64,000 nucleotides of DNA from DAINPP01 sp036743375 (GTDB taxonomy: Bacteria > Thermotogota > Thermotogae > MWEM01), in contig DAINPP010000008.1 of assembly GCA_036743375.1 (NCBI GenBank), forward strand, positions 10,463 to 74,462, in the 5' to 3' direction. A program made the position numbers and the translations under genes. The notes beneath the pieces are model-generated. The model was given only the letters and a program-made list of their open reading frames with translations. It was not told where the DNA came from and searched no databases. The first letter of the stretch is position 1. Every line of letters starts with the position of its first letter. This document shows positions 1 to 9,622 of this stretch, in pieces.

Positions 1-2413
1 TGGCACCCGTGGTCTTTCCCGAGAATTGTTGCGCAACTCTTTTTGTCGCATTGACAGTCCCGTCTAACGCCATCTTGGTAAAAACGGTTTGATTGCCGGA
101 AGTGGTTCCCAGTATCAGGATGTCATCGTTGACGGTTGTAGTGAGTCCCTCTATTCGGGTGAGATTATCGAATTTATGTGAACCTGATACCGCCATATCT
201 GGGATTTTGAGAATCAGACATTCGTTGCCGATCGTGAACAGAAGGAGCTCTTCACCGGCGTCGTTTTGTGCGGTAGAAAGATTTTCAACAAAACCGTTAA
301 GGATTTTCTCCGAGACCGTTTGGTTTTCTATTACACGGATGCGTGAAGAATTATTCAGATTAACGGCATAGCAGATGCGATTGTTGCCATCCACAACCGG
401 TTGGGTAACGTCCTTTATTTGTTCCGAAACGGGGGCGGAATATGTGATGAACCATTTGTTGTTTAATTGGTTTAAATTTTTATCAAACTCCAGTGCAAAC
501 AAACTGGCACTCCTCGAATCATTGCCTATGGCATAAATTGTACCGTTTTCATCCATTGCCGGAGCAGTTGTTAATCCTATTATTCCCTTTGTTCCGAGAT
601 CCCTTTCATCGACGTTCTCCGGATCTTCATTGTATAAGTTCCATCTTTTGTTAAAGACTTCACCGGCATCAAAATCCAGACTGCCGATAACCGGAAGGGT
701 CAAGCGGAATAAAAGGTGTCCGCTGACATCGAAATCGAGTGCGTAATTCCATCCATCATCTCCCTTTTTCAGGATATTTTCAAACATGAACGGGAACTGA
801 AATCCGACACCGATTACATCGTACAGCAAAATACTGGGCGTTACCCCCAGCCCAAAGCCGATTTCAAGTTTATCAATAGCCTTATTAAATTCCGGCTTGA
901 ATTTTTTTATGGTGTTGTCGAAATTACCAATTCCTTCCAAATTGCACCAGGGATCGGGATAGGGAATAAAATCCAGAAAAAATTTCAGGCGAACACCCAT
1001 ATCGTATTCAAAACCCACTTCATTTTTCAGGTGGGGACCGCCCCCTATTGTGAGATTTGATCCTGGAATTTCATAATCGGCGAGTAAATCAATGTCACAA
1101 CCGAATGCAATGACAACCGGGCCAATTTCCACGGGGAATGAGATCTTAAAGAGTGGGATATCAATCTCGCCATTTTCGTTGGCACCCCCGCCAAATGCCG
1201 AAAGCAGAAGATAGAGATATAATTCAGACCCGGCGATAAAATGACCGCGAACGTAGCTCTCCTTCCAGGTTACTTTGCCTTCGAAGGCAACATCAACGTA
1301 AAGTTCTAAACCGCAATCGATCTTAAAATCGAGTGTGTTGTTATTAAAAATAGTATTTTCTCCGGAGAGGTTGATAATATCCTTTTTTTCACCGGGTAAA
1401 GCGCCTTCACCCTGTTGAACCTGCATCAGCCTTGCCTTGCTTTCAGGTGTGCCATACTGTTGAATAATATGGCCGAGATCGCCTGACAGATTTAAATGGA
1501 CTTCTCCCAAAATCGTTTGAAGGTTGGCGTTGTCCGTCTTCAGCAGGAGTGCATCACCGTCATTTTCCACATCCGTTATCACACAGGTCGTTCTTGAGGC
1601 GTTATTAATCACATAATCGCCAACGGAGAATACGGGGAGTTCTGTTTCCGAAGCATTAATTCGTATAGTCGAAGCCTCGGTCGAGAATGAGAGATTTTCG
1701 TTTGAAATGGTGTAAATCATGCTGTTTTGGGAATGATGCACGCCGTAAACCACCGTTTCATCGTAAACAAAAGCCTTATCCGGTAATTCCTGCAGTCTGA
1801 ATGAAACGCTTCTGCTTGTGGTATTGGCACGAATCGAACGCATGCTTTGTATCTCTGAAGCGGAGGGGATATCTGTGGCGAAGGACAACAAGGTGACATC
1901 GTTCAACACCGGTGACTGAAACGCTTCTGATGCATCAGGGGACGCATAGCGCATACTGTTAAAAAAGTCAAGACAGAAAGAGGATAAATCCTCCGGATGA
2001 TCGTATGTACACTCTGTCCCGGACAATTGTACCTTTTGAACATGTTCCCAACGTGCGCCATCTTCAAAATAAACCACATAATCGAAGACAACCTTCTCTG
2101 TAGTCACATCCAATATTTTTAAGTATCCGTACAATGTGGACAGCTCCACATATTCATAACACCCTTCGGCCGGGTTTTTTATCCACTCGCCCGAAACGTC
2201 CTGAAACGGAATCAGGAGTCCAGGTTCTAAATTGTTATACAGGGCGTTTTCCGAATGGATTAACCTGCCGGAAAAGAAAGCCCCCTGACTGATTTGTTCA
2301 TAGCTCATGGCCGGAGAAAAATCATTTCCCCCTCCTCCGTTGATCAGAAAACACGAAGATAAGATCAAGATAACGCACAACGCTGAACAGATTACCAGAA
2401 TTTTTTTCATCAT
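1..2413 (-). CDS. Large surface lipoprotein, 3' end beyond window
   Basis: An open frame of 804 codons runs without a stop from the ATG at 2413 to the left edge, so the C-terminus is missing. The first residues give a lysine-rich start, a hydrophobic stretch and a lipobox (LSSC), followed by a Gly-rich linker, so the mature protein is probably lipid-anchored. The middle is beta-rich with acidic and aromatic strands. The last visible 200 residues contain short segments of the type 'DENGTIYAIGND' and 'VDGNNRICYAV', spaced like blades of a PQQ/Kelch-type beta-propeller. I do not recognise the family. Two ATGs are adjacent (2413 and 2410). The purine-rich AGGTGGGG just upstream is better spaced for 2410. 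It stands alone behind its own promoter. Confidence 0.8.
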   Translation of the reverse strand, partial: MMKKILVICSALCVILILSSCFLINGGGGNDFSPAMSYEQISQGAFFSGRLIHSENALYNNLEPGLLIPFQDVSGEWIKNPAEGCYEYVELSTLYGYLKILDVTTEKVVFDYVVYFEDGARWEHVQKVQLSGTECTYDHPEDLSSFCLDFFNSMRYASPDASEAFQSPVLNDVTLLSFATDIPSASEIQSMRSIRANTTSRSVSFRLQELPDKAFVYDETVVYGVHHSQNSMIYTISNENLSFSTEASTIRINASETELPVFSVGDYVINNASRTTCVITDVENDGDALLLKTDNANLQTILGEVHLNLSGDLGHIIQQYGTPESKARLMQVQQGEGALPGEKKDIINLSGENTIFNNNTLDFKIDCGLELYVDVAFEGKVTWKESYVRGHFIAGSELYLYLLLSAFGGGANENGEIDIPLFKISFPVEIGPVVIAFGCDIDLLADYEIPGSNLTIGGGPHLKNEVGFEYDMGVRLKFFLDFIPYPDPWCNLEGIGNFDNTIKKFKPEFNKAIDKLEIGFGLGVTPSILLYDVIGVGFQFPFMFENILKKGDDGWNYALDFDVSGHLLFRLTLPVIGSLDFDAGEVFNKRWNLYNEDPENVDERDLGTKGIIGLTTAPAMDENGTIYAIGNDSRSASLFALEFDKNLNQLNNKWFITYSAPVSEQIKDVTQPVVDGNNRICYAVNLNNSSRIRVIENQTVSEKILNGFVENLSTAQNDAGEELLLFTIGNECLILKIPDMAVSGSHKFDNLTRIEGLTTTVNDDILILGTTSGNQTVFTKMALDGTVNATKRVAQQFSGKTTGA

Positions 2414-2458
2414 TTCCCCACCTTTTTATTAGCAACAGCTACGATTGATTACTTTTAT

Positions 2459-2487
2459 ATTATACCAAACACATTTATTTAAAACAA
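2459..2487 (-). promoter_or_regulatory. Promoter of the left-edge lipoprotein gene
   Basis: Read on the minus strand, TTGTTT and a perfect TATAAT are 17 bp apart, about 50 bp upstream of the lipoprotein start. The -35 is weak (TTG plus mismatches). The rhamnulokinase gene ends about 90 bp further upstream (at 2574), and no convincing T-rich terminator separates them. Confidence 0.5.
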
Positions 2488-2573
2488 AAAAATGAGGATG
2501 AAATCGGTATTCATTCTTACACATAGGCCGATGAATATCTCCAAAACGAAATACATAAGGCATAGTGTTCGTT

Positions 2574-3941
2574 TTATGTATATTTGAGCATTCCCGATGC
2601 TTTTTCAAGGAGGTGGCTTTTTTCTTCAGGTGATTGGATGGTCTTTTCACTCAGAAACTGTACGATGGTATTTCCCAGGGCCGTTCCCTCAGTTGGTCCG
2701 GCGTAAACATCCATTTTGAGGGTTTCGGCTATCTTTTCACACAACAGCGTGTTCTGTATCCCACCACCTATCATGTGTACCCGTTTTATTCTCATCTGCA
2801 GGCCCTGCTCAAGGATGGTTCGGGTCTGATTGATGCGGTATGCCAGTGAGTTCAGAATACCACACAGGATTTTTCCAATATTTTCTGTCTGAAAGTCATT
2901 CTGTAATGTTGGGAGGATGGAAGTGGAAAGGAGATAGCTTGCATTATCCACGTCGATGGTCTTTTTAAAATCCCGGTGTTTCAGGCTGAGCTGCAGTAAT
3001 TCGGAATAATCTATCTGCCTTTTTTCATCGGTTTCGAGTTCAGCCTTTATCTTCTGCCAGAATACCAACCCCGGTGTGTTTGACAAGATTCTCAATGAGC
3101 CGTCATAACAGCCTTCGACCGCGAGGTTGTTTTTGAGAATAAACGCATTGTTGAGTTCCTTTTTTTTCGTGATAACCCCATTGAGACACCATGTTCCCAC
3201 GCTGATGATGAGTGTATCGGACAAGTCACCGGAAATAGCAGCATAGGCGCTGGCCGTATCATGTGTAGCCGGTAGGATACAATCGATTCCGGAAGATGTT
3301 TTTCCGATAATGGTTCCCGATCTGACGACTTCGGGTAAAAAGTCGGCGAATCCGAATTTTTCACAGATATCTCGATTCCATTCATTTTTTGAGAAATCGT
3401 ACAGCTGCGTCGTACTGGCATGAGTGAATTCATATTTATAGTTTCCACATAATCTGCCGGTGAGATAACACGGAATCGGAACGATCTTTTTTATCTTTGC
3501 GAACAGATCCGGAAACATCTTTTTATAATACATCAGCTGATAAACCGTGTTAAACGGCTGATATTGTCCCGGGACACAATGATTTATGAATCTTTTGTGT
3601 TTTTCTATCTCTTCTTTTATCTTCTCCTGTTCCGCGAACATGGAAAAGTATCTCATGGGATCCATGAGTTTTCTGTCGTTTTCATCGAGCGGGACAAAAT
3701 CAACACCCCAGCCGTCAAATCCGATCGACTGTATTCGGCAGGTTTTTTCAAGCCTTCGTATAATATCGGTGATCTCATTGTACAGTTTGTCCACATCCCA
3801 GAAAGTCAATCCCCGACGGGAGTACCAGAAGCTCTCAAAACGTCCAACTTCCCGCAATTCTATGTCTGAATGCCTTATACACGACAAAAAGACCTTGGTG
3901 CCGGATGCACCAAGGTCTACTGATAAGGCGTGTTTTACCAT
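2574..3941 (-). CDS. rhaB: Rhamnulokinase-like FGGY sugar kinase
   Basis: A 455-residue FGGY-family kinase. The N-terminal phosphate-binding loop (LSVDLGASGTKVF) and the C-terminal adenosine motif (HMIGGGIQN, then GPTEGTALGN) are present. The segment ATHDTASAYAA around residue 220 is characteristic of rhamnulokinases, which phosphorylate L-rhamnulose at O1. It is the last gene of a minus-strand set: ABC importer, second kinase, class II aldolase, this kinase. The aldolase gene ends 34 bp upstream, so co-transcription is likely. With the aldolase it would give L-lactaldehyde and dihydroxyacetone phosphate. A closely related ketose could be the true substrate, because FGGY kinases are promiscuous and the aldolase looks more like the fuculose type. 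I saw no RhaA or FucI isomerase in the window. Confidence 0.8.
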   Translation of the reverse strand: MVKHALSVDLGASGTKVFLSCIRHSDIELREVGRFESFWYSRRGLTFWDVDKLYNEITDIIRRLEKTCRIQSIGFDGWGVDFVPLDENDRKLMDPMRYFSMFAEQEKIKEEIEKHKRFINHCVPGQYQPFNTVYQLMYYKKMFPDLFAKIKKIVPIPCYLTGRLCGNYKYEFTHASTTQLYDFSKNEWNRDICEKFGFADFLPEVVRSGTIIGKTSSGIDCILPATHDTASAYAAISGDLSDTLIISVGTWCLNGVITKKKELNNAFILKNNLAVEGCYDGSLRILSNTPGLVFWQKIKAELETDEKRQIDYSELLQLSLKHRDFKKTIDVDNASYLLSTSILPTLQNDFQTENIGKILCGILNSLAYRINQTRTILEQGLQMRIKRVHMIGGGIQNTLLCEKIAETLKMDVYAGPTEGTALGNTIVQFLSEKTIQSPEEKSHLLEKASGMLKYT

Positions 3942-3975
3942 GTTATTATCAGCTCTTTATCGCCTGTACAGGCGG

Positions 3976-4614
3976 TTATTGCCTGTACATCTCTTTATAA
4001 GCTTTTCTGAGTGTTACCTTTGTTTCCTCGGGAAGCTCATAAATCTTTTTTCCGAGTTTGAGTGCTTCGAGATAAATCTGAACGTTCTTTTCCGTTACGT
4101 TGGCGCCGACAAAGACCTCGCTGAACCTCGTTCCAACGTTGACAAGACCGTGATTTCTCATGATGGCAGCTCCATTGTCACCGAGTGCGGCAACTGTGTT
4201 GTTCGCCAGTTCCCAGGAGCCTGGATCGCCATATTCGGCCACCTTTACTTCAGGACCACAGATCATGGCCGTATCTTCGATGAGCGAAGGAACCGATTCG
4301 AGTGTTACCGCGGCGATGGAAGAGTAGATGGGATGTGTGTGAAGGATACATTCTACATCCGGTCTGGCTTTGTAGATGGCCACGTGCAGTTTCCATTCGG
4401 AGGATGGTTTGTGAGGACCATCCAGTATATTTCCCTCCATGTCAATGACCATGACATCGCTTTCTCTCATAATCTCATAGGAAAATCCGGATGCCGTGAT
4501 ATAAATCTTGTCTTCATCTCTTACCGAAACGTTTCCCCAGGTTCCTCTAACGAGCTCTGCAGCTGTCATCCTCTTACAGGCATCTACTATTACCTTTTTT
4601 AAACTTCCTTTCAT
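3976..4614 (-). CDS. fucA: Class II aldolase, L-fuculose-1-phosphate aldolase type
   Basis: 212 residues, the normal length of the AraD/FucA zinc aldolase family. The zinc and catalytic residues are visible: Glu73 in SSEW, His92 and His94 in LHTHP, and His155 in RNHG. The family cleaves ketose-1-phosphates such as L-fuculose-1-P or L-rhamnulose-1-P into dihydroxyacetone phosphate and lactaldehyde. A good ribosome site (AGGTAAT before the ATG) sets the start. It lies between two FGGY kinases, which fits a deoxysugar route in which each kinase feeds the same aldolase. Ribulose-phosphate epimerase (AraD) or an aldolase for another ketose phosphate cannot be excluded from sequence alone. Confidence 0.8.
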   Translation of the reverse strand: MKGSLKKVIVDACKRMTAAELVRGTWGNVSVRDEDKIYITASGFSYEIMRESDVMVIDMEGNILDGPHKPSSEWKLHVAIYKARPDVECILHTHPIYSSIAAVTLESVPSLIEDTAMICGPEVKVAEYGDPGSWELANNTVAALGDNGAAIMRNHGLVNVGTRFSEVFVGANVTEKNVQIYLEALKLGKKIYELPEETKVTLRKAYKEMYRQ

Positions 4615-4653
4615 GTTATTACCTCCATTTTTTTATTCAGTGCGTGATCATTT

Positions 4654-6135
4654 TCAATACAAATCTTTTATCCGTTTATACAATGCCAGATACTTTTTAT
4701 AGCCTTCCTCGTAGATCCCGTTTTCTTCTTCAGAAGGTGAAGTTATATCGCCTGTCTGTATCAATTCTTTTGCTTCTTCTGCAGATGCGATCTCTCCGGT
4801 TCCCAGCATGGATAATATCATATTTCCTATGGCAGATGGTTCATCGCAGGATAAAGTTGAAATTTCGGAATCAAAGACGGAGGCCTCTATCTGTCTCCAC
4901 ACCTGACTTCGGCTTCCACCACCAAGTGTTCGGATGTTTCTGATAGCCACCCCGAGTTCTCCGAAGACATCGAGACAGCTTCTCAGAGAATAGACGACGC
5001 CTTCCATCAGGGAACGGACCATATGGGCCTTCTTATGATTCATGCCGATACCGAAATAGACACCCCTTGCCTTTGAGTCCCAAAGTGGTGTCCTTTCACC
5101 GAGGAGATAGGGGAGGAAGAGGAGGCCTTCACTTCCCGCGGGAACTTCAGCGGCAATCCTGGAATATTCTTTAAAGATCTCTCCATCGGCTGTTTCGTCG
5201 AAGGTGTTTCTGAACCAGGTCAGTGACGAGGCGGCCGTCTGGGTGATGCCGAGAAAATCCCATTTGCCTTTTAACGGATAGGCCCAGCAGATGACCCTCT
5301 TTAGCGGATCTTTTTTAGGGAAATCAGAACATGTTGCTACGACACCTGCCGTTCCAACGATAACGGAGGCCGATCCACCTTCAAATAGACCGGATCCCAA
5401 CTCCGCCACGGAGTGGTCAGAACCGCCGTTGATCACCGGCGTTCCTTCTTTAATTCCGGTGAGGGTGGAAACCTGTGCGGTCACGTGACCGATGATCTGT
5501 GTGGATTCCCTGACTTCCGGGAAAAGTCTCTTGTCGATATCAAGAAGGTCGAAGGCTTCATCGGACCATTTCAGATTTTCAACGTCATACAGCATGGTTC
5601 CGGAAGCATCCGACGGATCTGTGATCATTTCACCGGTTAAAAGGTACTTTATATAATCTTTCGCAAGAATGATTTTTTTCGTTTTTTTGTAAATCTCAGG
5701 GTATTCCCTCTTGATTCTCAGGACATTCTGAGCCGTGTAACTTGTCGTCGGAAAATTGTAAGTCAGATCAAACAGCTGATCATAAACAAAACTTTCCCTC
5801 CACTCGTCGATGATCGGAGCGCCTCTCTGATCAAGCCATGTGATGGCATTTGACAGCGGTTGGTTATTTTTATCGAGATACACATGCGTGTGCATCTGTC
5901 CGCAAATGGATATCGCCTTGATCTGCTCAAAGGCCTCTTTTGAATATTCGTGGAGGTGTTTTGCTCCGAGAACAAAGCCCTTCCACCATTCATCATAATT
6001 CTGTTCCGCCTGTCCGGCCGTATTTGATATGATTTCATACTCATAGGCGTATTTTGACAGGATCTCTCCCCTGCTGTTTGTCAGGCAAGTCTTAATTCCC
6101 ATTGTCCCAAGATCTATCGATAAATAATAATTCAT
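4654..6135 (-). CDS. FGGY carbohydrate kinase, xylulokinase-like
   Basis: 493 residues with the complete two-domain FGGY layout. The N-terminal nucleotide loop reads SIDLGTMGIKTCL. ISICGQMHTHVYLD and AITWLDQRG are typical of the XylB branch. NGGSDHSVAELGSG supplies the region of the catalytic Asp, and TLGGGSRSQVWRQIEA is the C-terminal adenine pocket motif. Xylulokinases phosphorylate D-xylulose at O5, but close relatives act on L-fuculose, ribulose, or quinone-type and autoinducer substrates. The gene follows the binding-protein gene after a GC-rich hairpin and precedes the aldolase by 39 bp, which suggests that its substrate is the sugar (or isomerised sugar) brought in by the adjacent importer. 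Confidence 0.78.
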   Translation of the reverse strand: MNYYLSIDLGTMGIKTCLTNSRGEILSKYAYEYEIISNTAGQAEQNYDEWWKGFVLGAKHLHEYSKEAFEQIKAISICGQMHTHVYLDKNNQPLSNAITWLDQRGAPIIDEWRESFVYDQLFDLTYNFPTTSYTAQNVLRIKREYPEIYKKTKKIILAKDYIKYLLTGEMITDPSDASGTMLYDVENLKWSDEAFDLLDIDKRLFPEVRESTQIIGHVTAQVSTLTGIKEGTPVINGGSDHSVAELGSGLFEGGSASVIVGTAGVVATCSDFPKKDPLKRVICWAYPLKGKWDFLGITQTAASSLTWFRNTFDETADGEIFKEYSRIAAEVPAGSEGLLFLPYLLGERTPLWDSKARGVYFGIGMNHKKAHMVRSLMEGVVYSLRSCLDVFGELGVAIRNIRTLGGGSRSQVWRQIEASVFDSEISTLSCDEPSAIGNMILSMLGTGEIASAEEAKELIQTGDITSPSEEENGIYEEGYKKYLALYKRIKDLY

Positions 6136-6156
6136 GAGCCACCTCTGAAAAGTATA

Positions 6157-6177
6157 GGCGGCTCCTTGCGAGCCGCC
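6157..6177 (-). terminator. GC-rich hairpin after binding-protein gene
   Basis: Perfect 8-bp arms (GGCGGCTC / GAGCCGCC) with a 5-nt loop lie in the 51-bp gap between the binding-protein stop and the kinase start. There is no T-run, so it is more likely a partial terminator or 3' stabiliser that raises binding-protein mRNA over the downstream kinase genes. Confidence 0.6.
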
Positions 6178-6186
6178 GGATATAGA

Positions 6187-7131
6187 TTACTCGTACTGAC
6201 TGAGGTATTCCTTGAACCAGTCTACATTCCCCTGGTAGATAAGTTTTGATCCTGTCTGTACGTAATTCGGTACCGTTTCTCCATTCTTGATCTTGAGTGC
6301 TGTCTGTACACCCATGATCCCCATTTCCGCCGGGAACTGTGCGATGGTTCCTGCGATGGTTCCAGCCTTTATCCCATCAAGAGCAGCTGAGATAGCATCA
6401 TAACCGATGACGACCACATCTTTCTTTGCTTCGTCAATGGCCCTTCTTGCTCCGAGTCCCATGTTGTCGTTTGAGGCAAAGATGAGTTTGAGTCCGGGGT
6501 TAGCCTGAAGGATATTCTGTGTAACGTTGTAACCCTGTTCAACTTCCCAGTTTGCCGTCTGTTCGGCAACGATGTTAATACCTTCTTCTTTGCTGATGAT
6601 ATCATAAAATCCATTTCTTCTGTCGGCTGCATTCTGCTGTCCTGCTACACCGGTAAGGATTGCAACGTCTCCTTCTCCACCGAGAAGACTGAGCGCGAAC
6701 CATCCGGCGATTTCAGCGCCGTAGTAATTATCCGTTCCGATGAATGGAATCGGCTTCAATCCGGCGGCTTCAAGGGCGGCTGCATCAAATTTCGTGTCGA
6801 GGTTAATGACAGGGATATTCGCTTTTTCAGCCTTTCTAAGGACAGGAATCAAACCCTGTGAACTGGATGGTACGATACAAATGGCATCGACTCTTCTCGT
6901 GATCATGTTTTCCATGATCTGCATCTGTTCCTGTGCGCTGCCGTGTCTCTGGCCTGCCTGGACAAGCAGTTCAATTCCGAGCTTATCCGCTTCCAGTTTT
7001 GCAGCGTTCACCATCGTAATGAAGTATTCATTACTGAGGGTCATTGGAATAAATCCGATCGTCATTGTCTTTGCAAATGCAAAACAACCGATTAAAGCGA
7101 CTAACAACACCGTTAATAAAACCTTTTTCAT
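6187..7131 (-). CDS. Sugar ABC transporter periplasmic binding protein (RbsB-like)
   Basis: 314 residues, the usual length for the ribose/galactose-type periplasmic binding proteins (Pfam Peripla_BP_4). A signal peptide ends near residue 20 (VALIGCFAFA-K). The sequence GFIPMTLSNEYFITMVNAAKLEADKLG is a typical first strand and helix. ITRRVDAICIVPSSSQGLIPVLRKAEKANIPVINLDTK is the hinge region. The protein captures sugar in the periplasm for the RbsC/RbsA-like pair encoded just upstream in the same operon. An ATG follows a GGAGG-type site. Ligand identity cannot be read from sequence. The neighbouring deoxysugar kinases and aldolase favour a methylpentose or pentose. Confidence 0.85.
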   Translation of the reverse strand: MKKVLLTVLLVALIGCFAFAKTMTIGFIPMTLSNEYFITMVNAAKLEADKLGIELLVQAGQRHGSAQEQMQIMENMITRRVDAICIVPSSSQGLIPVLRKAEKANIPVINLDTKFDAAALEAAGLKPIPFIGTDNYYGAEIAGWFALSLLGGEGDVAILTGVAGQQNAADRRNGFYDIISKEEGINIVAEQTANWEVEQGYNVTQNILQANPGLKLIFASNDNMGLGARRAIDEAKKDVVVIGYDAISAALDGIKAGTIAGTIAQFPAEMGIMGVQTALKIKNGETVPNYVQTGSKLIYQGNVDWFKEYLSQYE

Positions 7132-7159
7132 GTTCTCACTCCTCCTGTAGTTTAAAGGG

Positions 7160-8095
7160 TTATCCCTTTTTTGTCTTCATTCTGTCATAGAAAACAGCCA
7201 AGACTATTACAACACCAATTATGATCTGCTGATAATAGGAAACAACGTTTAAAAGTGTGAGACCGTTTCTCAGAGTCCCAAGCAACAGAGCGCCGATCAG
7301 AGTTCCTATCAGGCCACCTTCGCCACCTGCGAGGCTTGTCCCCCCAATAACAACGGCCGCTATCGTATCGAGTTCATAGGCATTTCCGCTTATCGGTGTG
7401 GCGTAATTCAGCCTGGCCGTCAGAAGAACCCCCCCAAGACCTGCGAGGAGACCTGAAACCGCGTAAGCCATCATCTCGTTGAATGGAACGTTGACACCAG
7501 AAAGTTTTGTCGCTTCACGGTTTCCGCCGATGGCGAAGATATGCCTTCCGAGTCGGGTTTTATAGAGTATGAAATAACCGATTGCATAGATAACGAGCAT
7601 GTATATGGCGAATATGGGAATCCCGAAGACTTCCGTCGAAGCGATTCTTTCAAATTCAAACGGAAGACCCGAAACCGGTTTTCCGCTGTTCATCGCAAGG
7701 GCGCCACCACGCGCAATACTCATCATGCCGAGTGTTACGATAAAGGCGGGAACTTTTCCGAATGATACGGTGATTCCATTGACAAGACCGGCACCAAGTC
7801 CGACCAACACACCGAAGATGATCGCAAGGGGAATAGAAATACCTGAAGTCAGCATCAATCCTGTACTGACACTTGTGAGTGCAACGATTGAACCGACACT
7901 CAGATCAATACCGCCGGTGAGTATGACAAATGTCTGGCCAACTGCTATAATCGCTATTAACGATGACTGAACAAGTATGTTCATGAGGTTGTACACGTCG
8001 AGGAAGTATTCACTTGATAGCGAAAAGATTACAAAGATGACGCCAAATCCTATGAACATGCCGTAATTTCTGAGAATAGAAGAGAATTTTTTCAT
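7160..8095 (-). CDS. Sugar ABC transporter permease (RbsC-like)
   Basis: 311 residues with eight to ten hydrophobic segments and family landmarks: GQTFVILTGGIDLSVGS near residue 55, GKVPAFIVTLGMM, and AAVVIGGTSLAGGEGGLIGTLIGALLLG near the C-terminus. This is the branched-chain/ribose class of ABC permeases (BPD_transp_2), located in the inner membrane. A single base separates the upstream ATPase stop from this ATG, so translation is coupled. Only one permease gene is present, so it probably forms a homodimer, unlike the second importer of this locus, which has two. Confidence 0.87.
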   Translation of the reverse strand: MKKFSSILRNYGMFIGFGVIFVIFSLSSEYFLDVYNLMNILVQSSLIAIIAVGQTFVILTGGIDLSVGSIVALTSVSTGLMLTSGISIPLAIIFGVLVGLGAGLVNGITVSFGKVPAFIVTLGMMSIARGGALAMNSGKPVSGLPFEFERIASTEVFGIPIFAIYMLVIYAIGYFILYKTRLGRHIFAIGGNREATKLSGVNVPFNEMMAYAVSGLLAGLGGVLLTARLNYATPISGNAYELDTIAAVVIGGTSLAGGEGGLIGTLIGALLLGTLRNGLTLLNVVSYYQQIIIGVVIVLAVFYDRMKTKKG

Positions 8096-8096
8096 T

Positions 8097-9593
8097 TTAT
8101 GCCCCCATTGCGTAATGTAGTATTTTTTCCTGTGTCAGTTCCTTGTTTTCAAGGATGGTCGATACCTCTCCTTCGCGCATGACCATGATCCTGTTTGAGA
8201 CTTTCAATACCTCTGCGAGTTCGGATGAAATCATGATGATGGCGTATCCCTGCTGAGCGAGATCAAACATGAGATCGTATATCTCATCTTTTGCACCGAC
8301 ATCAATTCCCCTTGTCGGTTCATCGAAGATGAGTATCCGTGCGCCACTGGTCAGTGCCTTGGAAATGACGACCTTCTGCTGATTCCCTCCTGAGAGGTTC
8401 TTAACCTGTACTCTTTCGGAACTGCATTTGACGCGCAGTTTTCCGATATATTCCTTGGCGATTTTCTTTTCTACCTTTTTGGAGAAGGCGATACCCCGGA
8501 TGATGCTTTTCAGATTTGTCAGGGTAATGTTTTGCATGACATTCATGCAGAGAACGAGGCCCTCCCCTTTCCGGTCTTCACTCAGGTAGATGACACCTTT
8601 TTTTAACGAATCTACCGGACTCTTGAACCGGATTTCGCTTCCATTGAGTCTTACCGTTCCGGCGGTCTTCTCCATGCAGCCGACGATGGTTTTCATCGCT
8701 TCCGTTCGGCCGGAACCAACGAGTCCTGCAACTCCCAGAATTTCACCCTTTCTGAGGTTGAACGATACATCTCTGACCTTTTCCTTTGCCGAAAGTCCCT
8801 CAACTTCCATGACGACTTCCCTTGGATCGGTAGGGATCTTCCTGATACTTTCGTCTATCTTTCTTCCGGCGATCAATCGGATTAGCTCGTCCCTTTCTGT
8901 AGTCTTCGCATCAACGGTGTCGATATACTGTCCATCTCTCAAAATGGTACATCTGTCACCTATCTTCTTGATCTCCTCCATTCGATGTGAGATATAGATG
9001 ATGGCCTTGCCCTGCTTCTTCAGCTTCTCTATCAGGGAAAATAACCTGTCAACATCCTCCTGTGCCAACGTTGCGGTAGGCTCATCGAAGACAATGATCC
9101 TTGATTCCTCGGATAAGGCCTTTGCTATTTCGAGCAGCTGCATCTCTGCGACCGTCAGATCCTTTACTTTGGTCTTTGTGCTCTTTTTCAGTCCCACTTT
9201 ATCCAGCACTTTGGCTGCTTCGGAATGGGTCTTTTTCCAGTCGATCAAACCCGTGCGCGTCCTGAATTCATTTCCGAGGTAGATGTTTTCAGCAATTGAG
9301 AAGAACGGATTCAGATTAAATTCCTGGTAAATAACGCCAACACCCAATTCCATGGCATGCTTAGGACTTTTTATCTCAATCGGTTCTGAATTAAAATAAA
9401 TCTCCCCTTCGTCTTTTTTATATGCTCCGGACAAAATCTTTATCAGTGTCGATTTTCCTGCGCCGTTTTCTCCAAGTAATACATGTACTTCACCGGCTTT
9501 AAGATTCAGATTTATCTGATCCAGAGCAAGGACACCTGGAAATCTTTTGGTGATATTTTTCATTTCTAAAAGATAATTCGTTGCTTCTGGCAT
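8097..9593 (-). CDS. Sugar ABC transporter ATPase with two nucleotide-binding domains (RbsA-like)
   Basis: About 498 residues from the chosen ATG at 9593. There are two ABC domains in tandem. The first has Walker A GENGAGKST, the signature-like VAEMQLLEIAKAL and Walker B IIVFDEPTA. The second has the degenerate Walker A GLVGSGRTE typical of RbsA, signature LSGGNQQKV and Walker B ILIFDEPTRG. The frame extends upstream to a TTG at 9683, but that TTG is the -35 box of the promoter. GGGAGG lies seven bases before 9593, so 9593 is the start. This is the first gene of the minus-strand operon (ATPase, permease, binding protein, kinase, aldolase, kinase). Its promoter and operator are at 9623-9683. 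Confidence 0.88.
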   Translation of the reverse strand: MPEATNYLLEMKNITKRFPGVLALDQINLNLKAGEVHVLLGENGAGKSTLIKILSGAYKKDEGEIYFNSEPIEIKSPKHAMELGVGVIYQEFNLNPFFSIAENIYLGNEFRTRTGLIDWKKTHSEAAKVLDKVGLKKSTKTKVKDLTVAEMQLLEIAKALSEESRIIVFDEPTATLAQEDVDRLFSLIEKLKKQGKAIIYISHRMEEIKKIGDRCTILRDGQYIDTVDAKTTERDELIRLIAGRKIDESIRKIPTDPREVVMEVEGLSAKEKVRDVSFNLRKGEILGVAGLVGSGRTEAMKTIVGCMEKTAGTVRLNGSEIRFKSPVDSLKKGVIYLSEDRKGEGLVLCMNVMQNITLTNLKSIIRGIAFSKKVEKKIAKEYIGKLRVKCSSERVQVKNLSGGNQQKVVISKALTSGARILIFDEPTRGIDVGAKDEIYDLMFDLAQQGYAIIMISSELAEVLKVSNRIMVMREGEVSTILENKELTQEKILHYAMGA

Positions 9594-9622
9594 TTGGTAT
9601 CCTCCCTTAGAATAATGGCAAG

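Noticed and set aside
3586..4602. Open frame of 338 codons on the plus strand
   Set aside because: It lies antisense to the rhamnulokinase and aldolase genes, has no ribosome site and an unnatural composition.
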